Shown here: positions 21,144 through 29,921 of the stretch, piece by piece
Layout of the letters: each line of letters starts with the position of its first letter
How positions within the stretch are numbered: the first letter of the stretch is position 1
From: Boothiomyces macroporosus
Lineage: Eukaryota; Chytridiomycota; Chytridiomycetes; Rhizophydiales; Terramycetaceae
Length of the DNA: 49,954 nt
Assembly (NCBI GenBank): GCA_027604185.1
Contig: JADGKB010000102.1
Location: forward strand, 1-49,954
Direction of reading: 5' to 3'
Translations under genes and position numbers: made by a program
Notes under the pieces: generated by a model
What the model was told of the DNA's origin: nothing
Databases searched by the model: none
What the model saw: only the letters and a program-made list of their open reading frames with translations

Positions 21144-21615
21144 ATATTCAACGAATAGTTTCTGTACGGACCAGCGGTTTCCAAATGCTGAATTAAAGCA
21201 ATGTTACCTCTGAAAACTTTGCGCTTTGTCCTTGGAATGTAGTTGGCATGTCATGGATTGTTGGCTGTTGCGATCCGTAGGTATTTGCAGTGGTAGAAAA
21301 CATTGGATGTTGTTTCTTTACATTGTACTTCCAAAGGTCTTGTTAGGAATAAATACCTGGCTCTTCGAATCTCCTTGGGAGCGGACCCTTTGTTCGGTAT
21401 ACATCTGAAGTTCTTACCTTGCTGCTCTCTTCTTTGGCTGGTTCAATAGTTTGAGTGGATTCTTTAGGTTTGTGTTCCTGGTTCAGTTGTTTGATTGAAG
21501 CTTCTAGATCTTCAATGTGCTTTTCCAAGCAGTGAATCTCCTTTTTGATTTGCGGGACTCTCAAGACATTTGTTCTAACTGGTTCTAATTCTAGAGGGAA
21601 TGCTGCAAAGCTCAT
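21140..21615 (-). CDS. PIERCE-like microtubule inner protein (flagellar)
   Basis: Three exons (21615-21357, 21338-21208, 21187-21140) with introns of 18 and 20 nt, giving 145 residues. The N-terminal ~65 residues form a coiled-coil extension (QIKKEIHCLEKHIEDLEAS). The rest follows the family pattern of 'piercer of microtubule wall' proteins (PIERCE1/2): RTSDVYRTKGPLPRRFEEP, then HPMFSTTANTYGSQQPTIHDMP, a Phe-x-x-x-x-x-x-FSE stretch and the terminal GPYRNYSLNI. These proteins bridge tubulin walls inside doublet microtubules of motile cilia. This implies that the organism makes a flagellated stage. The coiled-coil start is not typical and may be lineage-specific. Identification rests on motif memory, not a search. 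Confidence 0.75.
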
Positions 21616-22123
21616 TTCAAAGAAGTGACGTTTTAACGCGAACGAAATTGGAAACTCTCCATTAGGAAATCAAACTAGTTATTAACCTAGCGGATTCTGG
21701 GATAGAAATACTAGAAAGAATTCCCTAGTGATCTAATATGGTCGACAACCGCGAGTGAGGCAGATGGAGTTATCCAATCTAAAGACTCGAGCTTGCTTCT
21801 CTAGTAGTCAAGAATACAAATAATTTCCGGCTGCTTTGTGCTTGATGCTTTATTGGTACGGCCACAGTGTTAGCACCTTGCTTTCAAATGACCCTTCTTT
21901 AAATTTCAAGGAAGCAACAATGGAAAGATATTCTTTCGATCAGCGATGCAGTCAAGTGGTGAATCAGGTTGAATCATTGAGATAGGAAAAGCGATAAGCG
22001 TATGACTGCAAATGACCACATCTTGAAAATGCCCTTCCTATTTCGGATTAATGAAAAAGTGAAAAAGGATTACTCATTATTACTTGTAACAATATAAATA
22101 TAAAAAGAAAAAGCCGCGGGACA
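21616..22123. other. Divergent intergenic promoter region
   Basis: 508 bp between the start codons of the PIERCE-like gene (leftward) and the CNB-dehydrogenase gene (rightward). The right end holds a TATA-like run at 22093. I see no repeat, RNA gene or convincing ORF. Confidence 0.5.
22093..22106 (+). promoter_or_regulatory. TATA box of CNB/D-LDH gene
   Basis: TATAAATATAAAAA begins 31 bp before the ATG at 22124, so the transcript leader should be very short. Confidence 0.5.
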
Positions 22124-23629
22124 ATGTTAACTGATAAAACAACTCAAATGGGCCAAGAAATTCTCAATTCACTCCCGCTATTCAAAGAACTCGACAAGAA
22201 GACCACCGACCATCTCTTGGACTTGTTCAAAGAAAAGACATTCCTCAAAGGCGATGCTCTCTACTCGATTGGCGATATCCATCGCGAAGTGTTTATTCTA
22301 AAGTCGGGTCATGTTGCCATCTACAACAACAAAAAGGAAAAGATCAAGACTCTAGACAACATTTCTGCTTTCGGATTCACGTCGCTATTTATTGACAAGC
22401 CTACTTGTTCACACACTTTGATTGCTGAAACCGATGTAGAAGTGTTCTATGCCACTCGCCAAGAATTTGAAGACCTTGCGTATCACAACCCAGCAATCAC
22501 ATCTTGTATCTTGAAATACATTGCTTCTGAATTACGCTACTGGAGAGACGGACCAGTCGACTACATTCAATCCAAAGAAAAGCACGTATTCATGGTGTTC
22601 GATGCCAAGTCATATGACCGCAAGTACTTTGGATTGTTGGAAGAACAATTCGCTGCAATCAACTATGAAGTAGTGTACATTGAATCCAAGCTTACTAGGG
22701 AAACAGTAGCATTAGCAAAGAAAGCAAAGGTAAATTTGAAATAACAATAGATTGTATGCGCGTTTGTTAATGATGTTATTAGTGAAGATGTTGTACAAAG
22801 ATTACACGCATTCGGTGTAGAAATGATTGCTATGCGATGCGCAGGATTTAACAATGTTGATTTGAAAGCTTGCGATCAAGCCAAATTGTCTGTTGCTAGA
22901 GTACCTGCATACTCTCCATACGCCGTTGCAGAACACGCCATCACATTGATAATGTCACTAAACAGAAAGATCCCACAAGCATACAACAGAACTCGTATTG
23001 GTGACTTTACCCTTTCAACTGCTCTAACCGGTTTCGACTTGCATGGAAAAACTGTTGGTGTTATTGGAACTGGAAAGATTGGAAAGATTCTCTGTGGAAT
23101 CTTGATTGGATTTGGATGCAAATTAGTCTGCTATGATATCTTTAGAGATAAAGAGCTGCTTGCAAACCCAAATGCCCGCTATGTAGACGAATTAGACGAG
23201 CTGTATGCTGTAGCCGACATTATTTCCCTCCATTCACCATTATTGCCTTCAACTAAACACATGATCAACAAGGAAAGTATAAACAAGATGAAGAATGGTG
23301 TCATGTTGATCAACACATCCAGAGGTGGCTTAATCGACACTTTGGACCTTATTGACGGTCTAAAAACTGGAAAGATTGGGTACGCCGGGTTGGACGTATA
23401 CGAAGGAGAAGGAGAATACTTTTTCGAAAACTGGACTGCCCAAGTAATCAAGGACGACTTGCTATCCCGTCTGCTATCATTCAACAACGTGATCGTAACC
23501 TCTCATCAAGCCTTTTTGACTCATGAAGCTTTGGAAAATATTAGCCATACTACTTTTACCAATGTGCAAGAATTTGTTGCTGGTAAAAAGTTGGACCAGC
23601 TTACCAATACTTGTAACAATATGAAATAA
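22124..23629 (+). CDS. Cyclic-nucleotide-binding-like domain fused to D-lactate dehydrogenase
   Basis: Two exons (22124-22729, 22751-23629) joined across a 21-nt intron give 494 residues. Residues ~13-140 form a Crp-type CNB fold (LPLFKELDKKTTDHLL, GDALYSIGDIHREVFILKSGHVAIY). Its phosphate cassette reads FGFTSLFIDKPTCSHT, where binders normally have FGE...PRxA; the key Glu and Arg are missing, so cAMP binding is doubtful. Residues ~150-490 are an LdhA-like D-2-hydroxyacid dehydrogenase: RCAGFNNVDL, VAEHAITLIMSLNRKI, Rossmann GVIGTGKIGK, NTSRGGLIDT (Arg), YEGEGEYFFE and the catalytic His in HQAFLT (about residue 454). The enzyme should interconvert pyruvate and D-lactate with NADH in fermentation. 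The fusion is unusual. The splice restores KAKIVCAFVNDVIS exactly in family register. Confidence 0.9.
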
Positions 23630-23694
23630 AGCATTTGCACTCTTAACCACATGATGAGTTGAATCGTACGAAATAGTCAACAATGGCAACTTCT

Positions 23695-26031
23695 TTATTC
23701 CGTTTGTAGTTTCAAGACAATTTGGGAGCTTTCTACTTGCTTGTCATTTTCTGTGTGGTTTATCATGCTTGAAGTAAGATTATCTAGGTTGTCGTTGTTT
23801 GCTTCAGATGCGTTGATGGATGGATTTTCTTTTGAATTTGAGGTTATCACAGATATTTCACCGTGTTCATCAACCTGGACTTGCACAGTGTCACTTTCTG
23901 GCCCTTCAAAGATACCATTTTGAGCCTCTTGTGTTGATGTATTTGTTGGATCGCTTGGTGAAACTGAATTTAAAGGCAACTCTTCTACTTCTCTAACAGA
24001 ACCTGCCGCGGTAGCTTGATCTGTAGGATGCTCCAAATCAACTTCAACTATTGTATCATCCACTTGAAAGACAGTTGGAGAATTAAATACCAAATCCGTA
24101 GGACCAAAACTTAACTGCAGTTTACAGGATCCTGTCGTTCCGATTGTGGGATATATTTGATCTGGATAAAATCCGTCAGTTACAAACTCATCACCGATAC
24201 GAATGCCGTTATGAGTAAAGTAAAATACCGTTTGGTTTAAAATGTGGTTTCCATAACTTGGCAAATCTACAATACGATATCCTATACCAAGAGTGTCGCC
24301 AACTGAAATAGGAGTGCCACAAAGTGTTCCACTCTCTCTGTTGTTCAAAAACACGTTTCCAGAATCAGAGTGATATGCTATCGAAGTGCTGTCCTTTCCA
24401 GGTAGCCTGAATGGAGGGTATGGACATGTCGCAAATCCAAATGCCATTACTGCATTTTCCTTGTCTTTTGAAATTATTTTTACTTCATAGTAGCATTCTA
24501 GAGATGCACCAAACGTGTCAAAGGACGGAGGTGGTTGTAGTTGTTCACTGCCAAATAGCCTAGGTTTTAGGCAAGCGTTAGATTGAATACTGCATTCTTG
24601 ATAGGCAACAAACTCTATTTCTTGCTCTCCGTTTTCCATCTTACCAATTTTAACGGTTGGTTTGACTCCAGTAAAATCAAAACCGTCAAAATTTCGAATC
24701 AACAACATAGACGCACCATGGTCCTGGTCAGACACTGTCGGCGGAGTAGCATTATCAGCATTTAGTGCTAGATGTGCAGCTTGGGAGCTTGGTGGAAAAT
24801 TCGACAGGAATCTATCAGCACGAGCGTCAGGGTTTCCTAATCCATTCAATTGAATATCTCTTTGCCCGTTTTGCGACCTTCTGAGGCCCATTCGCAGGGC
24901 AATTAATCCAACTGCGGCAGTAACTAGTACGATTGGAATAATATACGGTAAAAGTTTCGTGGCATCGAGTGGTGCTGGAATAAAGGCAACAGCATAATTG
25001 CAAGTACCAGAAAAGGAAACCGACCCAGAACTAGTTGCCAAAGATCCCAGCTGTGCTTGAGTAATATTCAAAGAGCTGAACTGTAGCAATCCTTCTTGAC
25101 TGGTAAATGTTAGTTGTTGATTGGATATTGACAGGCCAGATATTCCAGAGAAATAAAAGTGAGAATCGTTTGCAAATCGGCCAACTGTTGAATAATCCAC
25201 ATTGGTGAATGTTGCATTTTGTGTGGTAAACACTCCTTTATAAATTGCAGCACTGTTCACAGATGCAACTGCTCCGGTGAATGTACCACTGAGATTTGAT
25301 ATTGAGGATGAGCTGTATATTACTGCATTTGACGCCCACAGCTGCTTCAAAGCCTCGCTGTAGGCGCTGTAATTTGTAGTAGGAGCCGACAATGTTTGGT
25401 TCCACTGATCAATAAATTGGTTCGCAGTATTAATATCTGATATGTTGAATGTGATTGAAATGCTGGTAAAGTTGAAACTCGAGTCTCCATACAGCATCAA
25501 TGTATCTTGAAAGAGAGTAGACTCCAGACTGACTGAATAATTATCTTTGGGAATGAAATACAAAGCTATTTGATTGTTCGATATCGGCCAGTAGAATTTG
25601 TCATCGCTGCCCCTTGGGTATTGCGAGCTGTTGTACAGATTTGATAAAAAGCTAATCACGAACCACAGCGACGGAACACTTTCCGCTTGGAATACAAACG
25701 TTGTGAAAGATCCGGGCGATGAAGCATACTGATATCCGGCATTGGATTGATTAGGAAACTGAAGGGTTGTGTTTGGAAAACTTGAATACACCTGGCCCAT
25801 TTGGTAATCTGCTATTCTTAGCGCCTGCGAAGTATTTGTAAAGGAGTAGATTCCCTTGCCATACACTTGAAGAATATTTACAAGCTGAAGGAATCGAATC
25901 ATGGTAAAGAAAGGTTGCCACCATTTGATTTTTCCATTGTCAGTTCGGGCTCCATCATGATTAATGCTGACTATGAATTCTGGTTCAAAAACAATTAACC
26001 GTGTCTGACTGACAGCTCTATCAGATGCCAT
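23695..26031 (-). CDS. Membrane SPRY protein, paralog 2 (largest)
   Basis: Intron-less ORF of 778 residues. The ATG at 26031 gives 43 residues with no signal peptide; the ATG at 25902 (MIRFLQLVNILQV) puts a hydrophobic segment before YGKGIYSF, which lines up with RGLFSF and RGLFEF of the sister proteins, so 25902 is the more likely start. The ectodomain (~45-350) is Ser/Asn-rich with GTFTGAVAS..AAIYKG, a motif shared with paralog 3. A transmembrane helix (~355-378) precedes RADRFLSNFPPSSQAA and a SPRY domain (~470-645: AFGFATCPYPPFRLPG, SGNVFLNNR, FYFTHNGIRIGDE, IYPTIGTTGSCKL). The extra ~130-residue Ser/Thr/Glu-rich cytosolic tail, absent or shorter in the others, has no PPxY motif. It is tail-to-tail with the dehydrogenase gene. 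Confidence 0.85.
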   Translation of the reverse strand: MASDRAVSQTRLIVFEPEFIVSINHDGARTDNGKIKWWQPFFTMIRFLQLVNILQVYGKGIYSFTNTSQALRIADYQMGQVYSSFPNTTLQFPNQSNAGYQYASSPGSFTTFVFQAESVPSLWFVISFLSNLYNSSQYPRGSDDKFYWPISNNQIALYFIPKDNYSVSLESTLFQDTLMLYGDSSFNFTSISITFNISDINTANQFIDQWNQTLSAPTTNYSAYSEALKQLWASNAVIYSSSSISNLSGTFTGAVASVNSAAIYKGVFTTQNATFTNVDYSTVGRFANDSHFYFSGISGLSISNQQLTFTSQEGLLQFSSLNITQAQLGSLATSSGSVSFSGTCNYAVAFIPAPLDATKLLPYIIPIVLVTAAVGLIALRMGLRRSQNGQRDIQLNGLGNPDARADRFLSNFPPSSQAAHLALNADNATPPTVSDQDHGASMLLIRNFDGFDFTGVKPTVKIGKMENGEQEIEFVAYQECSIQSNACLKPRLFGSEQLQPPPSFDTFGASLECYYEVKIISKDKENAVMAFGFATCPYPPFRLPGKDSTSIAYHSDSGNVFLNNRESGTLCGTPISVGDTLGIGYRIVDLPSYGNHILNQTVFYFTHNGIRIGDEFVTDGFYPDQIYPTIGTTGSCKLQLSFGPTDLVFNSPTVFQVDDTIVEVDLEHPTDQATAAGSVREVEELPLNSVSPSDPTNTSTQEAQNGIFEGPESDTVQVQVDEHGEISVITSNSKENPSINASEANNDNLDNLTSSMINHTENDKQVESSQIVLKLQTE

Positions 26032-26193
26032 CTGTGTTAATATGCTTGACAGCTAAAGTGAGTTGGTGAACGTGGTAGGTATCTGTCGCCTCAACTCAAT
26101 ATCAACAATCTACTGTATAGTGAATTCAATCTTGCTGCTTTCAACTTCAACTCCAATTTTCGTGCTCATACAAAAATTTAAAAAACTAATTTT

Positions 26194-28170
26194 CTATTCT
26201 ATTTCATGCTCTTCTGAAACTTGCGAATCTGGCACTTGAGCAGCTTCTGTTTGTAGAGTGGGTCCATTAGCATCTATAGCAATTTGAACTTCTTGCAGCG
26301 ACGATTGCGGAAGACTGAATTTGGTTGGTGGTGCAAACACTTTGCTACTGTCACCAAAAATAAGCTCCAATTTACAGTTTCCTGTACATCCAACCGTAGG
26401 ATATATTTTGTCAGGGTAGAACCCATCTGCGACACACTCATCGCCAATACGGGTCCCGTTATGAGTAAAGTAAAAGACGGTTTGGTTAAGTATGTGATCT
26501 CCAACTTTTGGAAGTTCAATAATTCTATATCCTACACCAAGAACATCTCCTATATTTACCGGTGGACCGCACTGTATTCCTTTTGTTCGATCATTCAGAT
26601 ACACTTTGCCGCTTTCGGAATGGTATCCGACTGAATCGTAGTCGTAACCAGGCAGTCTGAAAGGCGGGCAAGGACATGTGGCAAACCCAATACTAATCTT
26701 TGTACTTGAATCTTTTTCCAAGAGTCTAGCTTCGAAATAGGCTTCGTTGAATTCTACAGATTCATCATCAAAAGAAGGCGGTGGTTGTGGCAAGTCGTTT
26801 CCAAACTTGCGTGGTTTGAGACAAGCGTTTGTTTGAATCGAGCATTCTTGAGTTGTAACAAATCCTACAATCTGGGTTCCACTTTCTGTGTTCATCTTTT
26901 GGATATCAACAGAAGGCTGGATTCCCTCAAACTCGTGTCCGATAAACTGTCGAATACACATGAATGTAGGTCCATCAAGACCTGACATTGATATTGGCGT
27001 AGCGTCATGAGAATTCATTTCTAAAATTGCAGCTTCTGAATCTGGAGGAAAGCTGCTTGAAAAAGCATCTGCTCGTGTTACAGTATTCATGAGTGTCATT
27101 TCCATCCTATTTGCAATTCTCCTTCTCCTTTCCTCCATCTGCTTTCTTCTACTCTTTATCACCCAATAAAACATCAGGAATGAAACCAGGACAGTTGGGG
27201 CAAACCTAACTACGATAGATAATATTGTTTCTTTGGCAGGTTTGTAGACTACCATGTAGCCAGCTTGTCCTGAAAAATTGACTTGACCTCCATTTGTAAA
27301 TATTATTGATTCAGCAAGAGATACAGCTAGCGGAGCACCTTTTGGGCCTTTTATAGATGAATTACAAGTAAAAAGTAAATGAGAAGTCTGATCAACGTAG
27401 ATGTTTGACAATCCAGAAACTGTAAATTGAATAGAGCTATCCAAACTGTAATTCAAGTAAATATTTGAAAGAGAGAAATTAATATTGATCAGTCCAAAGT
27501 TCCCGTTGTATATACCACCAGTGTTTCCAGAGGCAACTGCACCTGTAAACTGACCATTCATTCCAGTTATATTGGCACTAGTCAAATTAAGGGCTGGTAT
27601 CCAATTTGAAAGCTGTTGGTTGAATTGTTGGTCAATATCCTTACTTGTCCCAGCAACTAACGACTGATTCCACTTGGAAACTGCATCTTTGATTAAGGGT
27701 AAATTCCCGCCAACACTAAAGTTAAAGAAACTCTTTTCAGTTGTTATCCCTACATCACCATTTAACTGAATACTATCCATTAAAAGAGTGGCATTTGGAT
27801 TGCTCAGACTTTGATTGAAATTTTCATTATTATCAGCAAATACTGTGATTGAGCTTGGATAGTTGGTCCAGTAATTCGTATCATCCGTAGCTCTGGTTGC
27901 GTTGGTGTTTGTAACCAACATTCTTGTGAAAATTGCCAATAACGAATCCGAAACTGGTAAATTCTTTGAAGTGTACACTTGAGTGTTGTATTGAGTGCCA
28001 TTAATCGAATACGGGACAAGGAATTGTTCGTCATTGTTGAACTGGTACTGGCTAATACTGAGGAATGACAAGTCGGTGGACATGTTGATTGCAGCTAGTT
28101 GCTGATATATTGAAGTAAATGAAAACAGACCTCTACTGTACACACTATCCGCCAACCAATATATCAGCAT
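26194..28170 (-). CDS. Membrane SPRY protein, paralog 3
   Basis: Intron-less ORF of 658 residues beginning MLIYWLADSVYSRGLFSF; the short hydrophobic start acts as a weak signal or is preceded by an undetected exon. The ectodomain (to ~310) has many sequons and the block GQFTGAVASGNTGGIYNG, close to paralog 2. One helix (~314-338) leads to a strongly basic stop-transfer (KSRRKQMEERRRR), RADAFSSSFPPDSEAA, and a SPRY domain (~437-607) with SIGFATCPCPPFRLPG, HSESGKVYLNDR and FYFTHNGTRIGDE. It is the nearest relative of paralog 2, arranged head-to-tail with it, pointing to tandem duplication. Confidence 0.87.
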   Translation of the reverse strand: MLIYWLADSVYSRGLFSFTSIYQQLAAINMSTDLSFLSISQYQFNNDEQFLVPYSINGTQYNTQVYTSKNLPVSDSLLAIFTRMLVTNTNATRATDDTNYWTNYPSSITVFADNNENFNQSLSNPNATLLMDSIQLNGDVGITTEKSFFNFSVGGNLPLIKDAVSKWNQSLVAGTSKDIDQQFNQQLSNWIPALNLTSANITGMNGQFTGAVASGNTGGIYNGNFGLININFSLSNIYLNYSLDSSIQFTVSGLSNIYVDQTSHLLFTCNSSIKGPKGAPLAVSLAESIIFTNGGQVNFSGQAGYMVVYKPAKETILSIVVRFAPTVLVSFLMFYWVIKSRRKQMEERRRRIANRMEMTLMNTVTRADAFSSSFPPDSEAAILEMNSHDATPISMSGLDGPTFMCIRQFIGHEFEGIQPSVDIQKMNTESGTQIVGFVTTQECSIQTNACLKPRKFGNDLPQPPPSFDDESVEFNEAYFEARLLEKDSSTKISIGFATCPCPPFRLPGYDYDSVGYHSESGKVYLNDRTKGIQCGPPVNIGDVLGVGYRIIELPKVGDHILNQTVFYFTHNGTRIGDECVADGFYPDKIYPTVGCTGNCKLELIFGDSSKVFAPPTKFSLPQSSLQEVQIAIDANGPTLQTEAAQVPDSQVSEEHEIE

Positions 28171-28235
28171 TCTATTTTTGTGAAAAGCTTGAAAGGGAAA
28201 GCGACCTCAAAGTCGGGGCATCATACATATAGACT

Positions 28236-29240
28236 TTATTTTTCCATTGGAGGGATTTCTACAATACAAGGAGAAGGTTCATTATCATATACAGGAATAG
28301 GATTAAATACAACTTGCGGGTCACCAAACTCCAACATAATTTTGCAGTTTCTTGTTGTCCCAACAGTTGGAAATATATGTTCAGGATAAAAGCCGTCAGT
28401 CAAGTATTCATCTCCAAACCTACTACCATTGTGAGTGAAATAGAAAACGGTTTGGTTGAGGGTGTGATTGCTGATTCTGGGCAAATCAACTTCTCTGTAC
28501 CCAATTCCAACAGTATCTCCCACTTTGAAAGGAATGCAATCTTTTCCTCGATCGTTGATAAACACCTTTCCAGAGGAATGGTATCCAATAGAATAATTGT
28601 CATAGCCAGGCAGTCTAAAGTTTGGGTGTGGACAAGTAGCAAAGCCAATTGCAATGACAGCACCAGGATCCATCTGGATTACTCCTAGTTGATAAAAGCC
28701 GCCTTTGCATTCTACCCTATTGAAAGAAGGTGGCGGTGAGACATAGTCATCAAATTCTCTTTGCTTCAATCCTGCATTGCATTGTAGACTGCATTCACGT
28801 TTAGTCTTGATTTCAAGCACTTGAATCCCTACAGATTCAATCATTTCAGAAATGTAAATATCCGGTGAATTGTCAGATTCAAATCCATAGAAATTTCGCT
28901 GTACCATGCTAATATTTGGGATTTGCTGGTTTTTCAATTGTTCGTTGGCTGCCTGCGAATCTGGCGGATAAGCAGCTAAAAACGCATCCGCTCTATATTT
29001 CGCAGTCTGTTCAGTACTATTTTGCAAGTCTTCAAGATCATGGTCATTTCGTTCAAGGCAAAAGTATAAACGAAACAGTATAAAGAAAACTAGCCATACA
29101 CATGCTTGGGGTAATATAACAAACAGATATCCCGGTACATCACCGTCTGATCGCTTCTGAAATCCAGCAAATGTATCGTTGGCTGACATGGAAATCTTGA
29201 AGAATTTCGTCCAGTCATGCAAATCTCTATGCGCCATCAT
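28236..29240 (-). CDS. Membrane SPRY protein, paralog 4, lacking the ectodomain
   Basis: Intron-less ORF of 334 residues. Only ~37 residues precede the transmembrane helix (YLFVILPQACVWLVFFILF, about 38-60), so the ~250-residue ectodomain of its sisters is missing. The juxtamembrane motif RADAFLAAYPPDSQAA and the SPRY domain (~135-310: AIGFATCPHPNFRLPG, GYHSSGKVFINDR, FYFTHNGSRFGDE) are intact. The bases just upstream hold no open remnant of an ectodomain. It is either a functional cytosol-facing variant or a decayed copy; the clean SPRY argues for the former. Confidence 0.8.
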   Translation of the reverse strand: MMAHRDLHDWTKFFKISMSANDTFAGFQKRSDGDVPGYLFVILPQACVWLVFFILFRLYFCLERNDHDLEDLQNSTEQTAKYRADAFLAAYPPDSQAANEQLKNQQIPNISMVQRNFYGFESDNSPDIYISEMIESVGIQVLEIKTKRECSLQCNAGLKQREFDDYVSPPPSFNRVECKGGFYQLGVIQMDPGAVIAIGFATCPHPNFRLPGYDNYSIGYHSSGKVFINDRGKDCIPFKVGDTVGIGYREVDLPRISNHTLNQTVFYFTHNGSRFGDEYLTDGFYPEHIFPTVGTTRNCKIMLEFGDPQVVFNPIPVYDNEPSPCIVEIPPMEK

Positions 29241-29670
29241 GAGTAATACCGACTTTCAAAAAGTTTAATTATGAGGAATTATTACTCTTTGTAGTAGCAA
29301 CTTAATACCTGGTCTCAATATATTTGGCTAAATCATATACCATATTTGGTGTTGTCGCAATTTCCAGTTTGGATATAACCAAATGATTCATCGACACTTT
29401 TAAATCATTCGGGTACAGTTTATTTGGTTGCGGATATCAATCAAGCAAATAGTATCACAACGGCCTTTGTGTAGGAGACAGTGAATTGACTGCAACAGTA
29501 TCCGGAATGGCGACGTAAACAGTGCCGTGAATATCCAAGTGATCTGATTGCATACAAATTTAATTCAGAGCTTGTCTCTGTAGAGGTGAATACCACCTGT
29601 TAATCTCTAATCCATGGACAAATTTTGGCCCACCGAACATGGTCGCAGAGTTCAACAAACATAATAGTAA
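29241..29670. other. Intergenic region upstream of paralog 4
   Basis: 430 bp without a gene I can support. A short minus-strand frame from 29640 (MFGGPKFVHGLEIN) is protein-like but ends quickly and I cannot extend it by splicing. No tRNA or repeat seen. Confidence 0.4.
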
Positions 29671-29793
29671 ATGCTTTCAAAAAGTGGTAAATATAAGAGC
29701 GCGAGATTATTAGCTGGTAAGATAGGATATATCTATGGGAATGTACCTGGGTTAGTCGCTGGTGCAAGAATTGGGTATCATTTATCACAATAG
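29671..29793 (+). CDS. Glycine-zipper micropeptide (40 residues)
   Basis: A short ORF, too small for usual thresholds: MLSKSGKYKSARLLAGKIGY continues into YGNVPGLVAGARIGYHLSQ. The basic N-terminus is followed by regularly spaced glycines (G-x-x-G, G-x-x-x-G) and a PG, the look of small glycine-zipper proteins that insert in or pair at membranes. The codon before the ATG is a stop, so no in-frame extension without splicing. I cannot name a family. It may also be the last exon of a longer gene. Confidence 0.4.
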   Translation: MLSKSGKYKSARLLAGKIGYIYGNVPGLVAGARIGYHLSQ

Positions 29794-29921
29794 TTTATTC
29801 ATTTATATCAATTTCTGTTCATCTGTTTCCCTCTCTAATTAGATTCAACTTTTTATCTACCATTTAAATTCAAAAATTACTCTCTAGTTTGTCCCATTTT
29901 CAGTTCAACAAAATTTTTGAA

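Noticed and set aside
29600..29788. Minus-strand ORF overlapping the glycine-zipper peptide
   Set aside because: No motif and hydrophobic-poor composition; the plus-strand frame is more protein-like.
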